Positions 46,848 through 60,066 of a DNA stretch of 64,000 bases are shown here, in pieces. The notes below the pieces were generated by a model that had not been told where the DNA came from, ran no database searches, and worked only from the letters and a program-made list of their open reading frames with translations. Numbering within the stretch: position 1 is the stretch's first letter; every line of letters starts with the position of its first letter. Source of the stretch: Heliocidaris tuberculata (taxonomy: Eukaryota; Echinodermata; Echinoidea; Camarodonta; Echinometridae); contig CM046846.1 in NCBI GenBank assembly GCA_025618425.1, positions 2,340,642 to 2,404,641 on the forward strand, read 5' to 3'. The translations under genes and the position numbers were made by a program.

Positions 46848-49800
46848 GGTCTGCTCTATAATCACTTTCGTATCTGTACCATATTAAGAGGTAAAGGACT
46901 GTACAATACTAGGAAAATACCTTGATTATTTTGTCACTGACATATATTTATTCAGTAGCTTATAGCACACTCTATACTAAGACCTGTTAGTAGTATGCAT
47001 ATTTAGTTACCTGTAGAGTATTATGCTATGTACAGACAACAGGCCTGAAAACTCTTTGTTTTTATAAAATATTTGCCCAAGAGATGTAGAAATTGTCACA
47101 CTTGAAATGAAGGAATAACCTAATGAAATATAAATGGGAGCAAGTGACGGTGTGACTTGATGATGATGAACTCTGTAAAAACATCTCAGTAGCGGACTTG
47201 GAGAAACTGTAAATCTTAGTATTAAGCCCGGTAGCAGGCTTGGCTGCCTTGGATAAGATATCATGCCAACGCAGGAAGCAGGAGGAAGTGTGGCGTCCGG
47301 TAGGATGTGGCTCTTGTTGGTTTCAGTTTCCGAATTCTTAACCAAAAGACCACATGGAAGAGGGGAATACCCAGATACTGGCCTGGCAGCTGGGGCCACC
47401 TCCTGCCAGCCTCTGCCTCTGCCTCTGCTCCTTCCGGAACTGAAGGTCTTATCAGATAAGGGCCTCATTGATATAATGGGATATTAATGATAACTTGTGG
47501 TTCATATGTTCCATCCTTAACCTTATTGAACTTTGTACAACATGTTTTGGCATTAAGTGTCTCCTTTGTCCTGAAGGTGATGAAAAGTTTTGAAGGAATG
47601 TATGTACATGTAATTTATATATTTTATTTTTGTTGTGCCAAATTTTTCCTTCAGTGCTAAAATGGGTTTGAATTTATTGGTCTTTTAATGGTCAAAAACA
47701 GTTGAGAAAGTAAAACAGATGCTTTCTCAAGAAAGTTTGTAAAAAGAATTTTATCTTGTATTTTTCCTTATTTCCTTTATGCAAGGTTTTGGATATATAT
47801 ACACATGGCTTGTAAAGTTCACAATGCTATTTTTTGTAAAAATCAAGAACCTGAATTAGCTGGATTGAAATAATGACATGCAACAAACAGCTTGGACCCA
47901 AATTGTGAGGCACCTAGTTATCTGTTGAAGAGGAAACAGATGACAGAAGTATTTACTTTCCGTGCAATGAGTTTGGGATATCCTGACCGAGTAGAACAGT
48001 TTTAATAGGTTAAGGCCAACTCATGATGGTCATATGCAATTTGACAGTTGATAACCTTATCCAGATCAGCACTTTGAAAAATTTGATAACTTGCCAAGAG
48101 TATCAGTAACAGGCTCCCAGATTCAATCATTTAGCCTTTGTGCACAAAGTATCAGGAACAACATTGGTTCTGTAAGGCAACTATGTAGAAAGTTCCTTAT
48201 CCCTTCTTTCATTCCATCTGTAGTTTCTGGACATACAATGGGGCTCATAGTACATAATCCTGAAACATTCAGTAGTTTAGGAATTGTCAAATTTCAGTTT
48301 GCTTCTGCAGACAGGCATCACATCGCTGTGCCATCAGTGTTTGTGGTTAGTGCGCTCTCCCTGGCTGTACCCCAGCTTGATGGCTCACGTAGCTGTCAGG
48401 GGTACCAATAATCACTCATGAAAGCTTGTAAGGGGTACAGAAACAATCCCCCTCTCTCCCTCTCTCTCTCGCTTTCTATGACACTGTCTGTGAACTTGGC
48501 CTGGGGACAAGTCCCAATGACCTTCCCAGAGTTCATAGCTTGCCCCCTGGCGGAAAGTGTTCGGTTGGATTGGGGTGATTCAAGCCGATGTTGCTGAACT
48601 TGGGGGGGCATGTGTTCGGGTTTCACTGACAGACGTGGATTATTCCTTCTGACAAAGCGCAAAAGGTGGCTGTCGGATGTGTCAATGCTGTGACTGCCTC
48701 GACCAGTCAGCTCAGCTGTGCAAACTGAAAATCCTGCGTACTCATTTCTGACCATTCAGACATTCAAAATTTTAACTCGGCTCTATGACTTCCATAGAAT
48801 ATTCCACTCTGTTTAAAACTAAATCATAGAAAACTCTCTTTGAATTGCCAAAAAAGAAAATCTGTAGAATCTGGTGTGCATTAGCTGATCATCTTTCTTG
48901 GTGAATGAAAGTATGAAGCCTACACAACATGTACACTCTGTCAATCTGTCCTTTTTTTTTCTTCAGAGAGGTTGGTGTGAGAGAAAGAGCATTATTTTGC
49001 AAGTTTTCACACAATTTTTTTGAAAAGTCATGCTTTAAGAGCTATGACACACTGAATTTGGATTAGTGCCTGGGCACAACTGGCGCTCCCCTCGGTAAGT
49101 TGGCTGGCAACTGCCTGTAATTTTCCACTGGAGTCAGACAGTCATTCATGGCCGACTTCCTCTTGGACTATCACTGGCAGGAAGATGCCACTTCCATGTG
49201 GGGGGAAATGAGGCATAAGCCCCTCATTTCCCTCCCCCTCTCGCTTACACTCACTGTCTTTGGGGGTCTAACTCTCCCTTTTCTCTCTTGGGGGGTTGGT
49301 ATAGTTACTCAGCTCAAGGACATACATAGACTCAGTGGGAGGAACCCAAATCTCAAACTGAATGTAGTTCTGGCTGCTGCTCTAACTCTAAGACAAGTTC
49401 CTGTTTGTATTGCAATGACATTGAGCTACTGTTTCACAGTGCCTATGCTTTCTGCACACTAAAAAATTTAACATCCACAGTAAAAGTTCAGACAATTTTC
49501 AAGGCAAATGATATCTATCGAAGTCCCATGGATGAGAGTGTTTATTTGAAAAATTATTTGAGGTAGAAGCTTTCTAGAAGTAGTGGAGACTTGACTTGGT
49601 CCGCTGTAGTTTGCTAGACATCACACTGCCATTAGATAATACATGTATAGACATAGTGTATATTTGATTTTTAGGAAAGAAAGAGGAAATACATTTTTAC
49701 TACTTGGAAAACAGGTGGTAACTTGTGCCTCAAGCAAAAAACAAAATTAAACAAAAACAAAAAAAATGGAGGAGAGTAGAATGAATGACTTAAAAACTCA

Positions 49801-52510
49801 TAGCAAGTCAGTCAGGTAGAATAGTTGAGAAATGAACAGACTTGTAAATACTGTACAAAACCTGTTTCGTGTTTCTCTGTATTGTGATACCAGTTGTTGA
49901 CATGTTTGTGGAGTAAGATTTTTTTTTTTTTTTTTTTTTTGTTGTTGTTGAACGTGTGTCTGGGATAGGGAAAGGTTTGGAGAGCTCTCAATTAAAAATA
50001 TGTGGATTTGAAATGGATATAATGGAATTGGCTAAAACATCGCCTGTTCTAAGGCCCGCAGTAAACAATTTGTTGACTTAAAGCACAGTGCAAAATATGG
50101 AAAAGATGAAATCCAATATGGAAATTTAAATGATGAATGAATTTTATTTAACATCTCAATGCAGAAAGTCGGCTAACTGTACAAAATATAGCTGTCTATT
50201 GCAAGTACTGTGTATTTATGTTAGTGACTTTTTCAAATACCCTGTAATCAATCTGTATTTACCTGTAAAGGAATATGGAAAATGTATGAATTGAAAAATG
50301 ATGAAATGTGAAGAAGATGGAGGTCTTGCAAAGCACAACCCCAAATACTTTATTTTTTTGTTGTTATTTATGTATTCATTGTTGGTATTTGCAATACTCC
50401 CTTTTACCTTTGTTCATGTTTCCAAAACTCAGTAATCACTACCTTTTAGACAGGGTGACTAATGTACCCCATATATTTAATTTTTAAAAAAGTATCTAAA
50501 TATTTGCTCGAAATGGCAGCTGATGTACTGAGACACAGAATTTGCAATATATGTATTGCTCCTCTTACCATTTCACCTTATCCTTTTATTCCCTTTCAAA
50601 ACAATTCTATTAATTCTTTCTAAGGTACAAGTATATTTGATACGAACGTTTGATTGTTCTCTTCTTTTCCTTTCCTCTCCCCTTGTCCATAGAACTTTAT
50701 ATATCAAAACCAAAGAATATATGTTGCATTTTATAACTAGGATCTTCAAAGAAAAAGTAAGGGATTGTTTCGTTTTTCAATTGGACAATCATGTTATCAA
50801 TTGTAATTTGAAAATCAGTAGGGTGAACTCGTTTTAAACTAGGTTTTCTGAAATACACTGTTTTTGTAATTAATAAATGTCTGGAAATGTGTTCTAAGAG
50901 GCATGTATGTATTCTATATTCAACTTTTTGCTGATTTAAAAGTAGTGGAAACACACTTTTCGTTAATACAACCCTAACGAATACCAGTGAAGGAACAACA
51001 AAACAAAAAAATCTCTCACAACTTGTGACATAACTTATCATTTTCTTTAATAGATTCCTAACTGGTAGAGCCTCTTTCTTGTCGTAGGATTCCGTAACAT
51101 ACTTCTGATCTAGCCAGAGATGTCGTGTGACATTATTTTGCTGTATATAAGTGTTCATGCATATGTCGTATTGTTTTATATAAAGCAGGTGCTACATAGG
51201 TAACCCTTTGGATCTTGAACCTCCTCTTATTGTCTTATACAGGCCATGGAATGGATGTTTTTATTTACATCAACCGTTACATTTTGGAGAGTATAGAGTA
51301 AATTTGTTGACGTGGTGGGGGGGGGGGGGGGGGGGTTGCAATATGCCAGTCCGTAATTACAACATGCTCATTTACTGAATCATGTAATGATTATGAACTG
51401 GCTGAGAGGATACATTTCAAATATTTTAGGAAACTACATTGTATCTGTAAAATAACTATTTCTGAATAAAAATCTGAATATTGTACTCTTGAGAAGGAAG
51501 TTGTCAGATTTGTCACAAAATCAGAAATGGACTTGAATTGGCCAAATTAGATGATATTTTGGACTGATTTGGATTTTAAAGAAATGCTTTTCTGTAGGTA
51601 CATGTTATGTAGCACCTTGCTTTGTTGTTTTTCCCTTGTATGCGAGACGACTAAAAAAAAATGACTTGTGTATGTCATGGTGTTGATATTGTATTTTATT
51701 GTACATGACATATGATGTCAGTATATTTACATGTTCATTTATGTATTGTACATGAAGAGATGACTCTATAACTTATGGAATGAAATTTTATTTTGAACAT
51801 TTTTATGCATTTCATTATCAAAGGAATTGATGGAAATGACTCGTTTCTTCTTCTTCAGGCACAGTGACTTTTATAGATCCCCGATTTGAGGGGAAAAAGA
51901 AAACCAAAAATGGAAAAAAAAAATGTATTTAATCAAGAAATGACGAATTCCATTCACTTTAATCATATTTATATACCCAAAGCAGGGAGTGTATTGTATT
52001 ATTGTAAAGAAAAAAACATCATTCCATTCAAATTCATTCATTATTTGTTTAAATTATTATTTGCATGTATAACACTGCAAAAAAAATAGAGAAAACAAAT
52101 ATATCGACTGCTCTGCATTTTTGTAATGACCATCTCTTTACAGTTATATTATAATCGACATGGAAAATTAGACCAATGAAATGGAAGAAAGACGTGTCCT
52201 GTTCGTATTTGGAAACTGCCCAAGATCCCCAAATCTTTACCTTTGATCTAATTTCTACATTCCAAATTTTCATACAATAGTTGTTGCATAGGAATGATGT
52301 TTATATCTGAAGCCTTAGTTTTTGATATATCCAAATAAACCTTTCTCATAGACGTTATGAAATATATAAGTTACATATATATGATATAACTTGAAATGTT
52401 TTTGTACATTTTTGACATAAACATTTTTCCCCAAACCCTGTATGGTTCTGTGTGCTGAATGTATTATTGTGCCGATATTTTGTGTTCAACTGATACACCT
52501 GACAAAATAA
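46848..52510 (+). other. Probable long 3' UTR of TFAP4
   Basis: Over 5 kb has no exon-like frame and few of the repeats common elsewhere in the window, apart from a T run at 49920-49940 and a G run at 51318-51334. AATAAA occurs at several points, including 52505-52510. The UTR end is inferred, not seen. Confidence 0.4.
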
Positions 52511-53221
52511 AAAAAATCACAAATTGTACAAAATTTATTTTACTTTTCTTCTTGTTTTTGTATTTTACTCTTACTAGTACAGTGAATATGATTTTGTTAA
52601 AACAGAAAAAGAAAAGGTGAAATGTAATGCAAAGGAAGAGAAAGAGAGATGGGAGATATATACGAGGCAAGGAAAAGATGATGAAGAGATGATTTGAAAA
52701 GTACATAACTATAGTATAATTCTGTATGTCTATTCGTTCAGCAGCGTATTCTTTCCATGACATCGCCTGAAAAAAAAAAAAATACTAGCCTTTAATCGAA
52801 ACATCTGACGTTCTGGCAACTCCCACTCCGCCCCCCCCCCCCTTAATTGCATTACATGTATTCTGGGACAAGACTTGCCAAGTTAACAGTCCACATTTCA
52901 TGAAATTGCCAAAATTGTGTGGGATTTCGGAAATCTGCATAATAATCAAATATTTCTGCATGTGATCAAGAAAAGCAAGATCCAGGTCGTAAAAGTCTAG
53001 ACATTAGATGCAACTCGAGACACGACGAGAATTTTTTTTTAACAAAAATTTCGGTGATACGTTTAGGATATGTATCGGGGAGAAGGGGGTGCAGACAAGC
53101 AATCGAAAAATGATACACGGGCATGCATATGGCTATATATTTCTTTTCTTTCTTTCTTTTTCTCTATTTTCTCTTTTTTTTTTTTCCTTTTTTTTTTTTT
53201 TTGTTGTTGTTGTTTATATCA

Positions 53222-53585
53222 GGGGCGGATCCAGGATTTTGTATAAGGGGGGGGGGGGCACACAAAAGCTGGATTGTCAACTTAGGGAAACTGCTTGGAG
53301 GGAGATTCGTATTTTTTGGCTCTCGCCAGCTCTTCAAATGTCGCTCAGTGGGGGGGAGGCGGGCGGATGGCGACAAAAAAAAAAAATCGCCAGCCCTCCA
53401 GAAGTCGCTCAGTGGGGGGAGGGGGGTTATGGGGGTCCAGTTTCCCTCCGTGATTATCTGACAAGCAACAACAACAACAACAAAGTTTTCAGTTCTAAAA
53501 GGGGGGGGGGCATAAAGCATACTTTTCTTTCAAAAGAGGGGGCACGGCCGGCATTGCCCCCCCCCCCCAAATTCGCCGCTAGTTT
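53222..53585 (+). repeat. Repeat with paired G and C runs
   Basis: It starts caggggcggatccaggattt and a G run at 53248-53259. G runs recur internally, and it ends in a C run at 53558-53568 then aattcgccgctag. The ends (caggggcgg, cgccgctag) are roughly inverted, hAT-like but imperfect. Confidence 0.6.
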
Positions 53586-54460
53586 AGATGACCATTCTTA
53601 ACTATGTTTGGAACATTGTAAAATGTATTTTATAATACATTGCATTCTCAAAATTTGGAAAAACTTCAGTCACTCTTTCGTTGTCTAGGGAAATGTCGGT
53701 AAAGCAAAGAAATTACAGTTTTGTGAAAAAAAAAAGAAATTGAGATAGAGAGAGAGAGAGTGATATCAAGATACTGTAATCTTGTTCTATACATGTATTA
53801 AAATAATGCAATGAAGTGAGTATTCGTTGTCCTTGTTATAGATATTGATCTACACTTGGGCAGTCACATCCACCGCCCCCCCCCCCTCACCGGTGTGGGT
53901 AGTTTAAATAATTTATCTCATAAAATTGATTAAAATTGATTTAAAAGAAGTTTGGCCATGTGGGTAATGTATAAACAACCCGGGGGGGGGGGGGGTATGT
54001 CTCATTAAGGCCTGTACGGCATCCTCGTCCATGACTTTCTGAAAATCACCCTAAATGAGGATTTAAGTCGATAGTTTTTTATACCGTATTCAGGGAAACT
54101 CGTGAAAATTTCTGATTTTTTAGATCTTACATAATATTGTACACGTTATTCGAGGATTGGTTCTTCTTGGCCCTTTTTTCCAAAAAGGAAGAGTTAAAGA
54201 AAAATATTTACTTTTGAACACATTACAGAATGATGTTTTCATTGAAAAAATAGAAAAGAACTTCTTTGGATTCTTCCTTTATTTTCAGATTCGCTGCTCC
54301 TGACCGACTCCCCTAATGTATTGTCATATTTCCTACCCTTTTTGAGGATCTTTTCTTATCACTATCAGTGAATTTGATATACTTTTTCCGGAATTTCTCT
54401 GTTTTTGATACCCTAAACGAGATTCCCTTTTTACTCGTTTTCATGGACCCGGATGCCGTA

Positions 54461-54545
54461 CAGGGGAGCATTTCATCAAGTGTCTTGCCAGTGATTTTTA
54501 CTGACAAATTTACTCTCAGCCAATCAGATGGGGGGGGGGGGGGGG
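54461..54545 (+). mobile_element. Foldback MITE, copy 3 (truncated)
   Basis: The left arm of the 13012/16210 family (gcatttcatcaagt, gtgatttttactgaca, ctctcagccaatcagatg) is present, then a G run replaces the rest. Confidence 0.75.
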
Positions 54546-55243
54546 TAAATGGGGGTAAGCAAAGTCACTGAGAGACGTATATACGCATGGATTCATTCAT
54601 GGAGGGGGGCAAACAATGATGGGACTTCATGCTATCTCCCCCTACTCCTAGACAATGAAAATCGATATTTGGGACTTAAAATCAGTGACGATGCAATTCT
54701 TTCTGTTTTTAACCCGACTGTCAACTCTATCTATCTCGAGATGTAAGCCTATAATGATGAATAGAACCCTTGAGATGGCGCTATCACACAATTTTCTGCA
54801 ATCTCATTGAGTAGAATTTTGTTGATGAATAGGTAATGGAATCTCGATATCTCAGTCACCCTAATCAATGATCTTTATCATATCACCAAGAGGCGTGGCT
54901 ATATACAGGGCGCATAGGGGCACCCTCACCCTTAAAGACCAAAAAAAGAGAAGATAAAGAACGAAGAAGAAGAAGAAGAAGAAGAAGAAGAAGAAGAAGA
55001 AGAAGAAGAAGAAGAAGAAGAAGAAGAAGGATGAGGAGAGAGAGAGAGAAAGAAAGAAAGAAAGAAAGGGAGACTAGGAAAGGAACGTCACGTGAAAACA
55101 AGATGATTGGACCCCTCCCATACCCTCCCCCTAGATCATTCTAATTTGCATTTAAATTCAAATTCATTTAATGATTCAAAATCCAAACACAGAGGATCAT
55201 TCTCAATTTTCAGTTTTCATGAACCTAGTACGGCCGGTGCCTC
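54546..55243. other. Intergenic with (GAA)n tract
   Basis: About 22 GAA units lie at 54964-55029, followed by GA and AAAG units. Nothing else is recognised. Confidence 0.85.
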
Positions 55244-55815
55244 CCCCCCCCCCCCCCCCCGGACCCCATAATGCTAATGTTCCCTCAATGTAATACCACC
55301 CCGCACCCTTCCTGCCTGCAAGCAGGGGTGTCGAGTGTGATTGGGGGCATGACCGGCGAGGGAGTAAGGAGACCGAGCGAGGGGAGGGTGTGGGAGGGGG
55401 GAATACCCCCCTCCCACATCAGGGACTTTTTCAAAACTCTGTCTATAAAACTTGCATTTTAGAGCATCCAAAAATGTTTTTTAATGAAAAGAAGGAATGC
55501 TAGGATCTATGCCAATGGACGGAACCGCTTATTTGAGAATGACAATGCGAGTGAACAAATTTTCTTCAACATTTTCGCATTGAAATTATGGCATTTCTTA
55601 TTTCCTTATTCTAATCATTAAAGAATGTGATGGTATTTCAAGATCAAACATAATGAGTTTGGATAATTATTAATTTTAAGTTAATGTATCATAATTCTTA
55701 TTTATTCTATCCAAAAATATTGGGGGATGATAATACAGGCCACCCCCAACCTCAATTTTTTTTTTTTTTTTTTTTTTTTTTGGGGGGGGGATATATACCC
55801 CCCACCCGGGATCGA
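55244..55815 (-). repeat. Repeat family R1, copy 3 (inverted)
   Basis: It reads in reverse orientation: ggatcgacaccc at the right end (about 55808-55819) and cttgcattttagagcatcc on the left. C runs at 55244-55260 and a T run plus G run at 55757-55790 match the G/C pairs of copy 1. Confidence 0.8.
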
Positions 55816-56504
55816 CACCCATAGCCTGCAAGTGATTGCCTGACGTAGGATAGTACTCAGGGGAAACCCACATTATATGTGGTAAGCATGCATACATGTA
55901 CTTCTAAAATATTAATGAATTTAAAAGTGAAGAAATGGTTGCTTCAAATCATTACTGGAAGGGGGAAAAACAGGCAGAAGAAATGCAGTACCGAACATAA
56001 TCGCAACCCGCATCGCTTCGACCTAATCATGGATCGGGAAATGTTGTATTAAAATTAACTGAGACAAATACGAAAGGCCTATTTTGTAAATTAAAACACC
56101 AAAGAAATAAAATCAAAAGGCAAGAACTAACAATGTACACCAACCTCTCAGATTTGAGCACTAAAAAGTTAAAAAGTTGGCCAGTCAAAATAACGTATAA
56201 GTGGGAATCCTTAATAATGGCATCATATAGGCATTCCATCAACCCGCAACTCCCCCGCCCTCCCCCCTTACTGGAGGCTTTGTGGGTACAACTGGCTCAT
56301 TCCCTCCTTTTGAAAACCAAGTAGCATACCCTAAGTACATACATCCCAAAATGTACCCCCTTCCATTTCGACCCATGCATGCAAAAGGCACCTGAAAATA
56401 TGTTTCTTTTTCTTTTCTATTTTCATCGCTTGTCAGATTTTTTTCTTCTGAAGCGTGATCTCCCTTTTTACACAAACTACCTCTCTGCCCCTCCCCCTCC
56501 ACAC

Positions 56505-56540
56505 CACAGAACTCCTAAAGACGTCTTTAGGAGTTCTGTG
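56505..56540. repeat. Perfect 36-bp palindrome
   Basis: cacagaactcctaaagac is followed with no spacer by its exact inverse. C-rich tracts flank it on both sides. Confidence 0.9.
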
Positions 56541-56980
56541 CTCCCCCCCCCCCCCCACCCCTTCCCTTGATATAGCCTCTCTCATTGGGTGAAATGAACG
56601 CCTGGTATTAACTGTATATCGGTATACTGATGATATTTTTTTAATTGTAATTCTGTAACTTTGATTTGTCAAAGGTCTATTATAAAGTAATAGACATAGT
56701 ACTCACGCAGGGGCCGCGGAGCGTTTTTGGAAGTGCATTGGGGGGGGCTGATTTGATTTTCGAATCTTTTTTCCGAGGGTTTACGATACGTGTCTACTAA
56801 AAAAAAGTAGGGGCCACAGCCCCCAGCCCCCATCCCCCCCCCCCCCCCCCCCCCCCCGGCTCAGCGGCCGATGTCACGTCCACAAAGGGCACAAAATAGG
56901 GGCATAGCCAAGGGCACACCCATAATGGGCACATAATCGTATCAGCTCACAGCTTCTGGATCGAAGATCAAGTGGCGCTA
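56541..56980. other. Flank upstream of CYFIP, G/C runs
   Basis: A G run at about 56740-56747 and a long C run at about 56834-56858 occur in repeat-like sequence. No gene is recognised. Confidence 0.4.
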
Positions 56981-56984
56981 GCTG

Positions 56985-57122
56985 GTGCGCTGGCGGCCTG
57001 GCGCTGGCGCGCGCGTCATTCGTACGCGTTCTGATATTTTCGCCATGTTGGGCTAGGCGATGGCTTCCGGGGATTTGTATTCCACTGATGGTTATCTGTT
57101 TTTCATTCGTGAGAAGGTAAAG
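56985..57122 (+). promoter_or_regulatory. CYFIP promoter/first exon (probable 5' UTR)
   Basis: A GC- and CpG-rich patch (ctggcgcgcgcgtcattcgt) is followed by a perfect donor aag|gtaagt at 57123. It holds a three-codon uORF (57045-57056) and a second ATG at 57060 whose frame stays open to the donor. If spliced to 61018 the second frame ends at TAG 61039-61041, before the CYFIP ATG. Linkage to CYFIP is inferred from position and splice fit. Confidence 0.5.
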
Positions 57123-57307
57123 GTAAGTTTATTGAATCTCAATATCTTCATAAAATTTTCATGACTTTTTATGTGTTCCTTACAATCTTCGGATACATTT
57201 AGAAAAAGACAAATTTCCACCATCTTTCATCTGAAAATAATAGAGGAGTCCCAGACGTAGTAATTTGTGTGGAGTTGGACATGCTAGGTCTACTCGATTT
57301 CTAGTTG

Positions 57308-57930
57308 TATGGTGGTTGATCCAGTGTCCGAACACTTTTCAGAAAATCAACGATAGAAAATTAAATATCAAACGAATATCTTTCAAACTTACATAATGAA
57401 TGCTCAAAGTCCTACAGAAAAAGAAGTTGATGGAATTTTAAAAAGACAACCTAGATTTAATACGATATTCCCTTCCGAGTGAACCCCTTCCCAACGACGC
57501 GGCGTTTTGGTCCCTTGAAAAAGGTACCGTAATTCCGAACGTGTGAAACCTATGGGAAAAAGACACACGTTTGTATCAATAGTGTGGTTTTCATACGCGT
57601 AATCCCAAGCGTATGAAAACCCATTTTAGGCGCTTGACTTTACACGTACGGTAATACAATCTGTTCGGAATTATAATCCTTGACTATACGAACTCTGTGG
57701 CTTATCAATCTGGTATGGTGGTGGATCCAGTGTCCGAACACTTTTCAGAAAATCAACGATAGCAAATAAAGTATAAACGAATATCTGTCAAACTTACATA
57801 ATGAATGCTTAAAGTCCTAAAGAAAAAGAAGTTGATGGAATTTTAAAAAGACAACGTAGATTTAACATGTTTAATACGATAATCGATATTCCCTTCCGAG
57901 TGAACCCCTTCCCAACGACGCGGCGTTTTG
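57308..57930 (+). repeat. Repeat family R2, copies 2 and 3 in tandem
   Basis: Copy 2 (57308-57685) is nearly full length. Copy 3 (57713-57930) is the same 5' portion, cut off after cgacgcggcgttttggt. In copy 2 the inner hairpin has lost part of one arm. Confidence 0.85.
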
Positions 57931-57941
57931 GTTAGCCTGGA

Positions 57942-57996
57942 AGGCTCTTTGAAGAGTAAAAAAAAAAAAAAGCTGATGCTACTCTTCAAAGAGCCT
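57942..57996. repeat. 17-bp stem hairpin
   Basis: aggctctttgaagagta is inverted exactly at 57980-57996, with an A run in the loop. It directly follows the truncated R2 copy. Confidence 0.85.
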
Positions 57997-58099
57997 GGTT
58001 TTTTAACCCCACTCTACAATAGAGCAGCCATTTTAGAGTCTAAAGAATCTCCTGAAAATCACCTTTACCGTGAGCCAGCTTCTCTCATCTCCTCTTCAC

Positions 58100-58605
58100 C
58101 ATAGCTTTAGAATATTAAAACCCCATTTTTTACCCTAGAATTAAAAAATATTGGGGAAAAAATGTGAAATATTAATTTTAATGGTTACCGGTAGGTTGAA
58201 TGTTGTCCGAACGACGCCCCGAAAAAGCCTTCACTGCGCTTGTAGACTCGGAAGTGTCCCGTAATGTCATCGACCTATAGTCAATCACGCAATTTTCAGA
58301 TCCACCATACGTTAGACAAGACCGCTACAAGCACGCGGGCATCGCACGTATTTTGATTTTGCGTCTTCTGTATGCATGCAGTAGCGGTCTTGTCTAACTT
58401 ATGATGGAACTGAAAATTGCGTAACTGTAGGTCGATGACATTACGGGACACTTCCGAGTCTACAAGCGCAGTGAAGGCTTTTTCGGGGCGTCGTTCGGAC
58501 AACATTCAACCTACCGGTAACCATTAAAATTAATATTTCACATTTTTTCCCCAATATTTTTTAATTCTAGGGTAAAAAATGGGGTTTTAATATTCTAAAG
58601 CTATG
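58100..58605. repeat. 506-bp nearly perfect inverted repeat
   Basis: Left arm 58100-58328 and right arm 58381-58605 are identical for about 180 bp from the outer end, then a few differences near the 52-bp loop. It lies in the presumed CYFIP intron 1. No target duplication or transposon-type end is evident. Confidence 0.93.
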
Positions 58606-60022
58606 AAATGTCCCCTGAAATTGATTGCTCTTCAAATGCCCTCATATTCATAATATCATCAAATATGATGAGAAATAACTGCAAAGTTTAGGCCAAACAT
58701 TAAAGGTCATGTAAAGTTTTGGTAAGCCCTCAAAAATTGTTCGTCAGATTTCTTCAATTTTTGTTGATAAATAGCAAGATACTAGCAATACTAAGACACT
58801 GAAGATTTCACCTCCTAAAGTTTAATATTAAACAAATAAGAGGCAAAAACTAATTTATGTGCCGGGACAGGCACGTAAAATCCCAGCAAAGGCAGCATGT
58901 GCTATACACTGTACACACACATGTAAAACCAATGATGAGTAGCTACACATAGTGCACACACGCTGTCTCTATGCGAAGCCCCAAGATTGCTGTGCGGGGA
59001 GCCGTCGGGGTGGAAGGGTCCTAGCATAATGGCAGTGATCAAGCATTCCTTACAGATATTTACACTGAAATTCACCAGAAATCATAGATGGAATACCAAA
59101 TGATCTCTTACAGACATTTTTTGATACAAGGAGAACGACATGAGACTATATTTAACATGTTCTTTCCAATTTTCTTTTTGCTACCAATACTGTACATGAG
59201 CTTTAATACCACATCGTGTGTAGTCCCATATACCCATTTCTGTGTGCAACTTGCATGTGCTTTTCAGCGAGATTGGGTAAATTTCTTATCTTTTTCATGA
59301 TTTAAAGACCTCACAGTTAGTATACATGTACACCAATTCTTTTGTAGACATGATCGACTTTTCCCAATTGCTTTGAGACAGTTTCTTTCACAATGTAAAC
59401 GCATGACCAGAACTCAACTTTGTCTTTAAAATTTACAAGATCTATCTTTTAGCAAAGCTAACAAGAAAAGGAGTTCATATGATTCTATAGAAAGTATAAT
59501 CAGAGTCTCAGCTCTTGTAAAATGATAATAAATTGATTTGAATTTGAACATTTGCATCAGTACATATAGGCCTACAGGTTTATGGGGTATTCACAATTGA
59601 AGGCTTTCGGTAACACGTAGGAGCCTCTGTGAAAAGGCTGTTGATATATTCTTTCGTGAAAAATAACCCACTTATGGGGCATTTACATGTGTAGAGGAAT
59701 TTTGGAGAAAGGAAAGGAAAGAGATGAAAATGGAATGAAATTAAATGAAACACTTATACCAGACTATTTTTGGTTTTTATTTTCGGTATTTGTACACCAA
59801 AAATGAAGTGAAATGGAAAGAGGAAAGAAGAAAAAGAGAAAAAGAGGAAAGAAGAAAAAGAGAAAAAGAAGAAAGAGTGATCGATATCAGGAAAGTTCTG
59901 AGCAGGTCACAGAATTTTGGAGAGTGTAGTTCTGAAAAAGAACTGTTTGTATTCCTCTGTAGAGTAGTTCTGAAAGAGAGTTTCCGAATCACAGTAATCT
60001 TTTGGTAAAGGAGTATATCTGT

Positions 60023-60066
60023 CTCAACGTGTTTCGAACAGTGTGCTCTGTTCATCGTCAGGAGAT
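60023..60066 (-). ncRNA. Hammerhead-ribozyme-like motif
   Basis: On the minus strand: TCTC (stem I), CTGACGA (core), one unpaired T, GAACAG/CTGTTC (6-bp stem II, loop AGCACA), GAAA (core), AC-AC-GT (2-bp stem III with 2-nt loop), T, then GAGA (stem I). The layout fits a type I hammerhead with minimal stem III, known from Penelope-like elements. The unpaired T after the first core is not canonical, so activity is doubtful. Confidence 0.45.
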
